Origin: an uncultured Flavobacteriales bacterium
Lineage (GTDB): Bacteria > Bacteroidota > Bacteroidia > Flavobacteriales > UBA1820
Length of the DNA stretch: 64,000 nucleotides
Direction of reading: 5' to 3'
Assembly (NCBI GenBank): GCA_938023515.1
Contig: CALJDR010000052.1
Span: 1-64,000 of the forward strand
Shown here: one piece after another, positions 1-7,541 of the stretch
How positions within the stretch are numbered: the stretch's first letter is position 1
Layout of the letters: the number at the start of each line of letters is the position of its first letter
The notes under the pieces: model-generated
Told to the model about the DNA's origin: nothing
The model's input: the letters and a program-made list of their open reading frames with translations, nothing else
Databases searched by the model: none
Made by a program: the position numbers and the translations under genes

Positions 1-48
1 CGAGATGACGTCGAGTCTCGTGGGCTCGGAGATGTGTATAAGAGACAG
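1..48. other. Residual Illumina Nextera adapter (not genomic)
   Basis: Bases 1-6 match the 3' end of the P7 primer, 7-14 (GACGTCGA) occupy the place of an 8-base i7 index, 15-29 match the Nextera read-2 primer and 30-48 are the 19-bp Tn5 mosaic end (AGATGTGTATAAGAGACAG). All parts are in library order with no gaps, so this is untrimmed adapter at a contig end. Genomic sequence begins at 49. Confidence 0.97.
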
Positions 49-647
49 TCCCCAGCCGGCTCGTAGGGTACTTCTTCCACCAGGCTCAATATTTCTTTTT
101 CGGTTAGGCCCAAATTCATTTCCCGCAGTTTGCTCTCCACGCGCTCCGGAGTGATGGCATCGGCCATTCCCTTCATCCGGCCATTGATAACGAACGTATA
201 ATTATTCTGCTGGAAAAGGGAGGGATCCACCGGTTTCGACAAAACAAAATCGGTCATTACCGAAGCCTTGATTTTCATAAAGGCCGCCGCGCTGCGCATA
301 TCACCGGTACCCTCGCATAGAGCCAGGAATTTATCCACCTGGTGCATGATCACGCGGGCACAGGTGGACGGATCGAAAGGTTCAAGGTTATTGAAAAGCT
401 CCGCCGCCATTTGCAGATCCCGGCGGGCGGTAGCCATCGATACGCCGAATTTATCGGCCAGGTATTCGGCCCGCGCCGTGGTGGTGGGGTACCCGTAATC
501 CTTTACCGCTTCATCGGCGGCCACCAGGCGGGCGTAAAGTTCCTTTTCTTTGTCGGATAGGATGATATCATCGCTTACGTAGGCCCGCATCAATCGGGAT
601 AGGGTTTCGCGCTTTTCGGCCTCCGTTACGCTTATATTTGTTGCCAT
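49..647 (-). CDS. Phage HTH protein, possible terminase small subunit (3' truncated by contig end)
   Basis: Reading leftward from the ATG at 647 gives 199 codons with no stop before the adapter, so the gene is cut by the contig end. The protein starts MATNISVTEAEKRETLSRLM. Residues around 60-80 (ARAEYLADKFGVSMATARRD) look like a helix-turn-helix in which the second helix follows the GVSMATA turn. The start lies two bases beyond the stop of the gene to its right, in one leftward late operon. A DNA-binding protein of this size beside capsid genes would fit a small terminase subunit, but I see no diagnostic motif; it could also be another phage DNA-binding protein. Confidence 0.6.
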
Positions 648-648
648 A

Positions 649-1086
649 TCAGATATTTCGTTTTTTTATTTCCTCGCGCACCGCTTCCAAACGGCGTTCC
701 CACTCCTGGGCTTTGGCCTCAAGGCGGGCGCGGTGTGTTTCGTCCGGGGCGGACGGGATCCGCGTTTTCCGGTATTTTATAATGTTTGCTGGCAGGTTTT
801 TGTTGGCCTTTAACAGTTCGGCATCGCTCATACCGTCCGCCGTCTTTTGCGCGGCCTTTCGCTTGAAAACGGGATGGGATCCCAGGATATGACCGGTAGC
901 CTTGAAATGGTCAAGCTCGCGGTATATCAGCGATATTTCATCCATATTATCCACCACCGTCCGGGCCAGCTTCACATTTTCCGCTTTCAGCGTGTCGGAT
1001 ATTTTTTCGGGATCACGCCCGAAATTGTACTGTAAAAGCAAGCGGTGAGCCCTGGCAGCCATAGAAAACAGCTTGCCCTTGCTCAC
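649..1086 (-). CDS. Phage late protein of unknown function (probably the C-terminal part of a frameshifted gene)
   Basis: From the GTG at 1086 this reads 145 residues, mostly charged helix, ending in a strongly charged stretch (EWERRLEAVREEIKKRNI). I recognise no family. The same frame is open and protein-like well upstream of the GTG, back to a stop at 1327-1329, with sensible sequence such as GFPKAYAVREEREGYTKVDW just before the annotated start. That upstream part overlaps the neighbouring gene (1125-1493) in its -1 frame, and a run of nine A lies in the overlap. It is likely that the two reading frames form one protein through -1 slippage at 1254-1262, or that one base is missing from the assembly. 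Confidence 0.65.
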   Translation of the reverse strand: MSKGKLFSMAARAHRLLLQYNFGRDPEKISDTLKAENVKLARTVVDNMDEISLIYRELDHFKATGHILGSHPVFKRKAAQKTADGMSDAELLKANKNLPANIIKYRKTRIPSAPDETHRARLEAKAQEWERRLEAVREEIKKRNI

Positions 1087-1124
1087 CGCCAGGCTTTTTA
1101 AATCATCGGGCAGTAAGGCCCAAT

Positions 1125-1493
1125 CTACTTTTGTGTACCCTTCGCGTTCTTCCCGGACTGCGTAGGCTTTCGGGAAACCGTCTTTTTTGACTTCGCCGGT
1201 TTCTTTGCCGGGGTTTTGGGTTTCGTCTTTTCGGTCGGCAGGATCCTGTCCGCTTTTTTTTTGCCGGCGGCCTCTTTCCTTTCCAGGAGTTCGGCGGTGC
1301 TCTTGAGCGTATTGCGCAGGAGTTTCTTATGCAACGGCGTAGGGCGGATCACCCGGAAAGTGGCTTTTACCGCCTGGTTCTTGCTGTACTTCTCGCACAG
1401 CTCCACACCGGTTTTATATAGTTCGTCCGGGTAGGTACCGGCATTCGGGCCTACATCTTGTAACCATTTGATCAGTTCGTCCATATCTTTCAT
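1125..1493 (-). CDS. Phage late protein of unknown function (0-frame product ahead of A9 slippery run)
   Basis: 122 residues starting MKDMDELIKWLQDVGPNAG. The first ~80 residues are ordinary mixed helix (around residue 60: LHKKLLRNTLKSTAELLERK). After three Lys codons made of nine A (plus coordinates 1254-1262) the remaining ~40 residues become a monotonous Lys/Pro/Thr/Ala tail, as expected when a reading frame is left. The -1 frame at that point continues into the gene at 649-1086. Either the short basic product and a longer -1 product are both made, or the break is a sequence error. No family recognised. It lies just after a terminator-like hairpin separating it from the 1571-2407 gene. Confidence 0.65.
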   Translation of the reverse strand: MKDMDELIKWLQDVGPNAGTYPDELYKTGVELCEKYSKNQAVKATFRVIRPTPLHKKLLRNTLKSTAELLERKEAAGKKKADRILPTEKTKPKTPAKKPAKSKKTVSRKPTQSGKNAKGTQK

Positions 1494-1495
1494 TT

Positions 1496-1544
1496 TAATT
1501 AAAAGCTCCTGCTTACCGTCTTACGGGACAGATGGGCAGGAGCT
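1496..1544 (-). terminator. Leftward terminator-like hairpin
   Basis: A perfect 9-bp stem (AGCTCCTGC at 1504-1512 with GCAGGAGCT at 1536-1544) is followed in the leftward direction by TTTTAATT. It separates the 278-aa virion gene from the next gene, whose ATG comes only a few bases later, so it may attenuate rather than end late transcription. Confidence 0.6.
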
Positions 1545-1570
1545 CACACGTATTTAGGTTTGGGTGTGTT

Positions 1571-2407
1571 TTATCCGCGTGCCTGCTCGATAAACTGCAT
1601 CTTACCGGCACCGGCGGCAAAGGCTTTCAGCGTGATCCACGCGCCGGAAGTCGCTTCAAAATCAGCCGAGTCTTTTAGGATAAAGACTTCATCCGCCGCG
1701 ATCTTGGCAGGGTATTCGCCGCCGGCTCCCTCGATGAAAATCACCTGGCCATGCGTCATACCGGTGATATTGGCGATGGTAGCCGAGGCCGAAGCCCCCG
1801 GAGTAAGGATGTATTTGCCCTCGCCGGCGTAGGCGATGGCCGTGGCATCCGCCGGGACTTTTACATCTGCCTGCAGGAACAGGGTACCCTCGTAAATCTT
1901 GATCGGATCGTTCTGCAGTCCGCCGATGGTGATCTTCGTACCTTTGTCCTCGTTCGCCTGGGCACCCCAGGAAAATTCAGCCGCCGATATGCTCACCGGG
2001 TTATAGCTTTCGCCGATCAGATATCTCACTTCGGTACCGTCCGCCTTGATGCTCCGGAAGATCAAGAGTCCCCGGAAATCGCCGTGAAGCCGCAGGAAGT
2101 TCAATATCGCGGCCTCAAGACCGGGATGGAAACCTTCCACGCTCACCTGGTAGCCGTAACAGTCCAAGTTAGATCCTTCTTGGCGGCTAAAGGCGGGTTT
2201 CAGCGTGCGTTCGGTAACGTAAATGCTGTGCATCAGTTTTCCCGGCAACATTTGGATATTGTCGGTGATCGTTCCGGTATTTTCATCCACGGGGGGAAGC
2301 GGGGTAACATAGTCCCCGCTCTGTACCAGGATCAGTTCGTTTTTGATATTGCCGCCCCCGCCGATGTTGCGGATCGGGGGACGGCTTATGTTGGTAAGAT
2401 CTGCCAT
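1571..2407 (-). CDS. Putative phage virion structural protein
   Basis: 278 residues. The first ~190 residues have no motif I can name. The last ~80 are rich in beta-forming segments with Gly/Ala turns (ATIANITGMTHGQVIFIEG, then AADEVFILKDSADF and GAWITLKAF near the end), the style of small beta-barrel or Ig-like modules that decorate phage capsids, tails and fibres. It follows the major capsid gene by 30 bp in the same leftward operon, which supports a structural role such as head decoration or tail protein. That role is inferred from position and composition. Confidence 0.55.
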   Translation of the reverse strand: MADLTNISRPPIRNIGGGGNIKNELILVQSGDYVTPLPPVDENTGTITDNIQMLPGKLMHSIYVTERTLKPAFSRQEGSNLDCYGYQVSVEGFHPGLEAAILNFLRLHGDFRGLLIFRSIKADGTEVRYLIGESYNPVSISAAEFSWGAQANEDKGTKITIGGLQNDPIKIYEGTLFLQADVKVPADATAIAYAGEGKYILTPGASASATIANITGMTHGQVIFIEGAGGEYPAKIAADEVFILKDSADFEATSGAWITLKAFAAGAGKMQFIEQARG

Positions 2408-2437
2408 TTCGTTTTCGGTTTTAATGGTTAGCCTCGA

Positions 2438-3436
2438 TTACGCACCGGGGATCGATGCCTTGATGTAATCGAAATTGTTGCACCACACGTATTGATTTTC
2501 CGGGTTTTCGGCTTCGCCCACGATAACGAAACCGATACCGGCGGCCCAATCCATCATGTAATTGATCATGCGCTTTTCCTTTTCCACCTCGAAATTGAAG
2601 GCATCGTTAGGATCGTTATCGATCAATCGGATGTTTTTGTCTATCGTGAATACCACCATATCCGAGGCTCCGCCGTAAGGTATGCGGACGATCTCGCAGT
2701 CCGTGTTACGGACAAAGTGGCGTTTTTCTTCGGAAAAGTCGCGGATGGTGCCGTAGTTGGCATCATAGCTCTGCGTGTACTTATCCCAAGTGCTGTCGAA
2801 CATATAGCACTTCAAATCGATATTGTACCGGAACGCCTCCGGGATTTGTTCCCACAGTTCGCGCACGATCAGGCAGGCGTTGGTATCGTCCATATCGGCG
2901 GACATAGTGAAAGGCGTGATCTGCTTTTTAGTTACAAAGCCCTTGATTACTTCCTTGAGTCCGTCCACCATCTGCAGGGATCCGCCGGCGGTGCCTTCGG
3001 TCGGAGCGACATATTTGCCGTTTACCAGGGCATTATCCGTATCGCGGCCAGCGCGTTCCATGATGCTGCCGTAAAACTTGCGGACTACTTCATGCTCGAC
3101 CGACTTGGCCCCAGGGATGGCATCGGCCATATAGGTCTGCCGCAGACTGTTCGGATCGATGGTTTTATCCACCTTCATGTAACGCACCTGGTATTCTTCC
3201 GGCACCAGGTTAAGATCCCCCTTGGGTGTCCACTTCGCTTGATAAGCCTGGGCCACCTCGCCCACCTCCATTTCGGTAAACACCACTTTGTCCTTGATGG
3301 CCGTTACGGTCGGGAAGATATCGCGCAGCTTACGACTGTCGCGGTACTTCTGCAGGAGGTCGGGGTATCTGGTCAGATGGAAATTGAGCATCAGCTCCTC
3401 CACCCGTTTAATGTTGATTTTTGTGCTATCTGCCAT
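2438..3436 (-). CDS. Phage major capsid protein (probable)
   Basis: 332 residues, a usual size for an HK97-fold capsid subunit. It lies 40 bp downstream of the protease-scaffold gene in the same leftward operon, which is the standard order protease, scaffold, capsid. The N-terminal part (residues 1-70) is charged and helical (KINIKRVEELMLNFHLTRYP), the middle is mixed alpha/beta, and the C-terminus is hydrophobic with aromatic residues (MMDWAAGIGFVIVGEAENPE). I see no short signature that proves the fold, so the call rests mainly on size and gene order. Another abundant head protein is the main alternative. Confidence 0.65.
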   Translation of the reverse strand: MADSTKINIKRVEELMLNFHLTRYPDLLQKYRDSRKLRDIFPTVTAIKDKVVFTEMEVGEVAQAYQAKWTPKGDLNLVPEEYQVRYMKVDKTIDPNSLRQTYMADAIPGAKSVEHEVVRKFYGSIMERAGRDTDNALVNGKYVAPTEGTAGGSLQMVDGLKEVIKGFVTKKQITPFTMSADMDDTNACLIVRELWEQIPEAFRYNIDLKCYMFDSTWDKYTQSYDANYGTIRDFSEEKRHFVRNTDCEIVRIPYGGASDMVVFTIDKNIRLIDNDPNDAFNFEVEKEKRMINYMMDWAAGIGFVIVGEAENPENQYVWCNNFDYIKASIPGA

Positions 3437-3475
3437 TTTGTTATAAGTTTTTAGGTTTTAATGGTTTGGTGTGGG

Positions 3476-4582
3476 TTAATCGAAGATGTTACCCTTGAGA
3501 TATCCCCATTCGTCTTTTACTTTTCGGGCCGTATTGCTGAAATCCGAGCGGGCCGGCGCACCGCCGCCACGGTTGGACTTGTTTTTATAGGCGGCGAGCT
3601 CCTCGGTAAGTGCTTCCTTTTCCTGCTCCAGCGTTTCCACCTTTTCCTTGAGTTCTTCTAACTCTTCCTGGGTTTCATCGGCGGTCTGCTGGGCCTCTTC
3701 CGCCGTGGTCTGCGCTTCTTCGGCGGTCTGCTGGGCTTCTTCCACTTGCTGTTCCACCTCTTTTTCTTCTTCGGGCTTGGTTTCCTCGCCGGATCCCGCT
3801 TCGTTTTTGGGGGTTTTCAGTCTGCCGATGGCATCCATAATCTCCTTTTCGCTGGCACCCGGTTTTAGGCCGAGCTTGGCGCATAATTTTTTCGTATCCA
3901 TATCGTTTTTTGGGGTTTTGGGTTTTGAGTTCTTGATGGGGATAAGGCCGAACAATCGCTGGCCTTTTCCCTGCTTGTTGTAGGCGCGGGCGTATATATC
4001 CCGGATATCGCGGGCGGCCATATTGGAAATATTTTCGGGGGCGATACCTTCCGGAAATTGTGCATCGGCATCGTACACATCATCTATCAGCCCGGCGGCC
4101 AAGGCTTCGTCCGGATTGAAATAATGATCCTTGCCGTCAAACCAAAGGGCCCGCACTTCGTCCGCCGGTTTGCCGCATTTGGCGGCGATGGCCGCGATGA
4201 GTGGCGTGGCCCAGGCATCCAATTCATCGGCGGCCTGGCGCAACGTAACGGCATTACCGTATGCAAATCCTTCGGGAGCATGGATGTGCAGCACGGAAGA
4301 TCTGCACATACTTCGCCGGGTACCGGCCTGGAAGATGATACCCGCCATCGACATTGCGCATCCGTCCACAACGGTATGAACGGGTATCCCGCAATGTTTT
4401 AAAGCGTTGAAAATCGGAAGGCCGTCATAGATATCACCGCCTACCGAGTTGATGTGTACGACTATTTCGGAGCTTTCGGCACTCAATTCCTCGATTTTGG
4501 CCACTAAAGCATTGGCCGTGTTTTCCACACCGTCATACCAATCGTATCCGATATCCCCATAAATGCGTAGGTTTCCCTCCAT
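3476..4582 (-). CDS. ClpP/S14-type prohead protease fused to a coiled-coil scaffold domain
   Basis: Residues 1-~180 are a ClpP-like serine protease. There is a glycine-rich strand-turn (VHINSVGGDIYDGLPIFNAL), the nucleophile serine sits in GCAMSMAGIIFQAG, and the catalytic histidine in VLHIHAPEG. This is followed by a linker and, near the C-terminus, nearly exact seven-residue repeats (AQQTAEE, AQTTAEE, AQQTADE, TQEELEE) forming a long coiled coil, as in capsid scaffolds. I chose the ATG at 4582, just before EGNLRIYGDIGYDWYDG, because the first available ATG (4678) would overlap the upstream gene by 56 bp and add residues not typical of the family. The protease is expected to cleave the scaffold and capsid precursors during head maturation. 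Confidence 0.85.
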   Translation of the reverse strand: MEGNLRIYGDIGYDWYDGVENTANALVAKIEELSAESSEIVVHINSVGGDIYDGLPIFNALKHCGIPVHTVVDGCAMSMAGIIFQAGTRRSMCRSSVLHIHAPEGFAYGNAVTLRQAADELDAWATPLIAAIAAKCGKPADEVRALWFDGKDHYFNPDEALAAGLIDDVYDADAQFPEGIAPENISNMAARDIRDIYARAYNKQGKGQRLFGLIPIKNSKPKTPKNDMDTKKLCAKLGLKPGASEKEIMDAIGRLKTPKNEAGSGEETKPEEEKEVEQQVEEAQQTAEEAQTTAEEAQQTADETQEELEELKEKVETLEQEKEALTEELAAYKNKSNRGGGAPARSDFSNTARKVKDEWGYLKGNIFD

Positions 4583-4622
4583 TTTCTTTTTTTCAGCAAA
4601 GAAACCCAGCCGGTTAAGGTGG

Positions 4623-5075
4623 TCAAAGGACGGTTTTAAGGCTCCGGGCACGCTGGGGGGATAGCCATACCAGATCAATAGTCAAAGCGTTGGTTTCGAT
4701 ACCGGCGGATACTTCGGCCCCTTCTTCCACGGTGCAGCTTACGGCCAGACTGCCCATTACTTTCGTTCCGCCCGTTTTCAGATCCACCAGGGCGATAAAG
4801 TCCTGCCCGGCCCAGGAGTCCACAAACGCCTCCTTTTCGGCGGATACCGGCGATATCTGTCCGGTAATACGGTGTTCCCATAAGGATCCGCCGGCGGTTT
4901 TCTCCTTGGAATACTCATAACTTGGCGTAAAATCGACATAAGGCCACGGTACAAATTCGGCCCCGTCCACCAGCTTCATTTCACACATACCATCCTCAAG
5001 CGGCAAAATGTATTCCACCTGGGCGGTCTTGATCACGCGCACCTTTGCGACACCTCCGATAATTCCCATAATCAT
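4623..5075 (-). CDS. Phage protein of unknown function
   Basis: 150 residues, predicted mostly beta (for example KVRVIKTAQVEYILPLEDG at the start and GSLAVSCTVEEGAEVSAGI near the end). No family recognised. It is the first gene after a leftward terminator at 5111-5137, so it probably opens the virion operon that continues into the protease-scaffold and capsid genes. A beta-rich protein here could be a head-tail or tail component, but this is position-based only. Confidence 0.55.
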   Translation of the reverse strand: MIMGIIGGVAKVRVIKTAQVEYILPLEDGMCEMKLVDGAEFVPWPYVDFTPSYEYSKEKTAGGSLWEHRITGQISPVSAEKEAFVDSWAGQDFIALVDLKTGGTKVMGSLAVSCTVEEGAEVSAGIETNALTIDLVWLSPQRARSLKTVL

Positions 5076-5110
5076 CTTTTACCGGGTTTTGGTTTTCTCC
5101 GGTTACGACA

Positions 5111-5137
5111 CAAAAAAGCCCCGGAATATCCGGGGCA
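5111..5137 (-). terminator. Leftward rho-independent terminator
   Basis: A GCCCCGG/CCGGGGC stem (5118-5124 with 5130-5136), loop AATAT, is followed leftward by six T. It ends the transcript of the 5249-5722 gene before the virion operon. Confidence 0.75.
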
Positions 5138-5248
5138 CAAAGGACAATTTGTAAGTAATTGAATATCAGAGAAAACATAAAAAAGGATAAAATAAAGACA
5201 ATCGCAGGACAAAACGCGGAAAAAATGACCGCGTGGGGGGCAAGATAT

Positions 5249-5722
5249 TTATGTTAAATTATTGACATTCCTGGTGCGGCAAAATTTTTTCCGCCAGCGT
5301 TGAAAATCCTTGATAATTGCATCCTCGGTAATCGTACCGTCCAGGTCGTAATGGATCATAAAGAGCATAACAGCCTCCTGGATGGTGCATTTACCGGTCT
5401 TTTCCTTTTGGTAGATAAATTCATGTGCGGCGATATAAAACAGGCTCTTGAGCCTTTTAAGGATATACCGGGTGCCCTTGGGCGATATGTAGTTATAATC
5501 CCTGGGATTTTTGCCGTACCGAGGTTTAGGCAAACGAAATTCCAGGTTTCCCCGGTCTATCATCGGCGCATTTTCGGGCCGGCGAGCCAGCACATCGGCG
5601 ATGATGTGGTATATATCATCATTCTCGCCAAAAATCAGCACATTATCATCTTCTTTTTTGAATGTAACCAACATCCACCGGCGGATGTATTCCGGGACTT
5701 CTATTCGTGTGGTCATCGACAA
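5249..5722 (-). CDS. Phage protein of unknown function
   Basis: 157 residues, charged, with many aromatic residues (IEVPEYIRRWMLVTFKK near the start, TRYILKRLKSLFYIAAHEF in the middle, DFQRWRKKFCRTRN at the end). No family recognised. It forms its own leftward unit: an AT-rich 500-bp region with iterons lies upstream and a terminator downstream. Its basic C-terminus and place between the replication and virion blocks would suit a DNA-binding or late-control protein, but nothing in the sequence proves it. Confidence 0.5.
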   Translation of the reverse strand: MSMTTRIEVPEYIRRWMLVTFKKEDDNVLIFGENDDIYHIIADVLARRPENAPMIDRGNLEFRLPKPRYGKNPRDYNYISPKGTRYILKRLKSLFYIAAHEFIYQKEKTGKCTIQEAVMLFMIHYDLDGTITEDAIIKDFQRWRKKFCRTRNVNNLT

Positions 5723-6225
5723 TTAAGTTTTTAGGTTTGGGTTGTCTTTGACACTCTATATATGGCGCAAGATACTCATTTAAAGACTAAAACGAAAATT
5801 ATTTTGATAATTTTATTTTCTTGTTTCTTGTTTTTCCGCCTCGTTTTTCCCCGAAAAAAGTGTGGTTTTGTGGCCCGCACATCATTATTAAAAATAATCA
5901 TCAGTATATCAATGTGTTACAAGGTTACAAATTGTCGCTTTTCATTTGTGGATAGTTTGTGTCAAAATTGTAACCATTGAAAACTAACCGATTACAAAAT
6001 AGTTAAAATATTCGGTTACAATTTTACCACACTTTACCACAATAATATTTTAGACGTTTGTGGTAAAAAAACGGGGTATAAAGCCATAAATAAGGGTTTT
6101 ATATGGATTACCACAATTACCACACTTTTTTTGCATAGTTTTTATAAAACAGAGAATAACATTTTATCCCCGGCCCCGAAAAAAGCCGCTTGAAAAAGCG
6201 GCTTTTGAATTGTGGTAACTGTGTA
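5723..6225. repeat. AT-rich gene-free region with iteron-like repeats
   Basis: This 500-bp stretch has no convincing gene. It carries TTACCACA four times in direct orientation (6024, 6034, 6108, 6117) and twice inverted as TGTGGTAA (6059, 6211), plus GGTTACAA at 5923 and 6014 and its inverse TTGTAACC at 5968. Neighbouring copies are spaced 9-10 bp, about one helical turn. Such clusters in AT-rich DNA are typical of replication origins or of cooperative binding sites for a regulator. The right end holds the terminator at 6179-6206. Confidence 0.6.
6179..6206 (-). terminator. Terminator after the SSB-like gene
   Basis: Stem AAAAGCCGCTT (6181-6191) with AAGCGGCTTTT (6196-6206), followed leftward by a T tract. 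It lies 20 bp beyond the stop of the SSB-like gene. Confidence 0.8.
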
Positions 6226-6582
6226 TTAAAACGGCAGATCCTCATCCTGGATATCTTCCGCATTGATGTGTCCGGCCACCGGCGGCTCCTTGGCCGATAT
6301 GGGGCGGATGGATCCCACGATTGGCATGGTGCTCTTTTCTTCCTCGGTCATAGCCTCGTATATTTCTCTGGGCAGACTTTGACGGATCAAATGGGTATCC
6401 TGCCCCTTGGGATCTCTCATTTCCCAGGCAGACAGATCGACATATACACCTTTTTCACCGGGAAATAAATGGGCATCCTCTATCGGGATTACCAGACACT
6501 TCTTTGTGGCCGATTTTCCGGTGATGCTCATAACGGCAGCATTTTTTATTTTTAACAGATTGAGTTTGATAAAATAATTCAT
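6226..6582 (-). CDS. SSB-like phage protein with an acidic C-terminal tip
   Basis: 118 residues. The end of the protein reads HINAEDIQDEDLPF, matching the acidic Asp/Glu...Leu/Ile-Pro-Phe tip by which single-stranded DNA-binding proteins recruit replication and repair partners. The N-terminal 70 residues (including KKCLVIPIEDAHLFPGEKG) could form a small beta domain of OB type, but they do not carry an obvious classical SSB signature. It is monocistronic, between terminators at 6179-6206 and 6684-6717, and probably serves phage DNA replication together with the primase-helicase. A TATATTTG element (leftward, 6639-6632) lies about 50 bp upstream as a likely -7 box. Confidence 0.6.
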   Translation of the reverse strand: MNYFIKLNLLKIKNAAVMSITGKSATKKCLVIPIEDAHLFPGEKGVYVDLSAWEMRDPKGQDTHLIRQSLPREIYEAMTEEEKSTMPIVGSIRPISAKEPPVAGHINAEDIQDEDLPF

Positions 6583-6683
6583 GATCGATGGGGATTAGTT
6601 ATTATGAGTTAGTGGAGATATTTTACTTCATCAAATATAAGCATAACCGATTGAAATTCATATCTTTTTTGACAAAAAAACAC

Positions 6684-6717
6684 ATAAAAAAACCGGCGGG
6701 GAACGGTAAACCGCCGG
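6684..6717 (-). terminator. Terminator ending the leftward early operon
   Basis: Stem CCGGCGG (6693-6699) with CCGCCGG (6711-6717), followed leftward by a run of T (A run 6686-6692 on the given strand). It comes just after the stop of the 6754-7206 gene and ends the long leftward transcript from the early promoter. Confidence 0.8.
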
Positions 6718-6753
6718 CAAAGATTTTTATAAACCGTTTTAATATATAGAGTG

Positions 6754-7206
6754 CTAACTATGGCTTCTATATGCGTCAAAAATGCGTTTTACCGTTTCGG
6801 CATTATGCGGATCTATCCATTCCTTCGCCACGTTCCAAGCTATCGATTTTTTGAAAGTCCAATTATCCACCTTTAAGGTATGATGGGACAGCCGCCCCTC
6901 GGTGGGCTTTAGATTTATATCGTGAAGCTCACAAAGTCCATTCCGGAAAAAAGTACATCCGTCATCCGTTTCCTGTGCTTGGATCATTAGGATCGGATAT
7001 GAGAGGTGCCCGAAAATCATTCCCGCTCCCCAATAAATTTTTATAAGCCTATCGATGTATCCGGCCTGGATCAGTTTTTCGATATCCTCCGGTGTACCCA
7101 GGCATACAGTATGCCGGCATTGATCTTGACATTTTTGGCATTTACAGGATATTGGTTTTCGGCCTGTCCTGCGGGCGATTTTTTCCAAAGTACTTTCGTT
7201 TGTCAT
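6754..7206 (-). CDS. Cysteine-cluster protein, YkgJ-like
   Basis: 150 residues. The N-terminal region has a dense cysteine set (ISCKCQKCQDQCRHTVC, about residues 19-35), and a further pair occurs as CTFFRNGLCELHD near residue 85. This arrangement resembles the YkgJ-type zinc or iron-binding cluster family, small proteins that often occur in phages and plasmids and whose function is unknown. It overlaps the stop of the next gene by 4 bp (7203-7206), so the two are translationally coupled. It is the last gene of the early operon before the terminator at 6684-6717. Confidence 0.6.
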   Translation of the reverse strand: MTNESTLEKIARRTGRKPISCKCQKCQDQCRHTVCLGTPEDIEKLIQAGYIDRLIKIYWGAGMIFGHLSYPILMIQAQETDDGCTFFRNGLCELHDINLKPTEGRLSHHTLKVDNWTFKKSIAWNVAKEWIDPHNAETVKRIFDAYRSHS

Positions 7207-7541
7207 TTGAAGTGTTTTATTAGATAGTTGTACCTTTCGTAATCATCCAGGAGGTAGGCCACGAAAGACCGGCCTTTATACGGCTGGCCATCGAAATTTT
7301 GATAGACTTTCCCCCGCGTAACGCTGTTTGCTTCGACATCTTCCGGAGTGAAAAACTGCACGCCCTCCGGATCCGGCAGCTCCTTCCACTTCGGCCCTAA
7401 AATCATCTGCCGGATGATCCTGTTTGCATGGCGGTAATCTTCCACCTCGCGATGTACGGTATTACTTTTCCCGGTTACGATAATCAGCCAAAGGTTTCCC
7501 TTGGATCGTTCGATATCTTTATTCTCGCCCATAATTGACAA
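7203..7541 (-). CDS. Phage protein of unknown function
   Basis: 112 residues (MSIMGENKDIERSKGNLWLI...), no family recognised. The start overlaps the end of the response regulator gene by 14-23 bp depending on whether the first or fourth codon is used, and its stop overlaps the start of the next gene by 4 bp, so it is an integral member of the early operon. Confidence 0.55.
   Translation of the reverse strand: MSIMGENKDIERSKGNLWLIIVTGKSNTVHREVEDYRHANRIIRQMILGPKWKELPDPEGVQFFTPEDVEANSVTRGKVYQNFDGQPYKGRSFVAYLLDDYERYNYLIKHFK

Noticed and set aside
2492..3454. 320-codon open frame opposite the capsid gene
   Set aside because: Antisense shadow, His-rich, no motif; starts and ends have no ribosome site.
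5762..5980. Short plus-strand frame in the iteron region (72 codons)
   Set aside because: AT-rich, no good start context, and the sequence is better explained by binding repeats.
5723..6225. CRISPR-like array
   Set aside because: Repeats are only 8 bp, both orientations, with irregular spacing; no cas genes.
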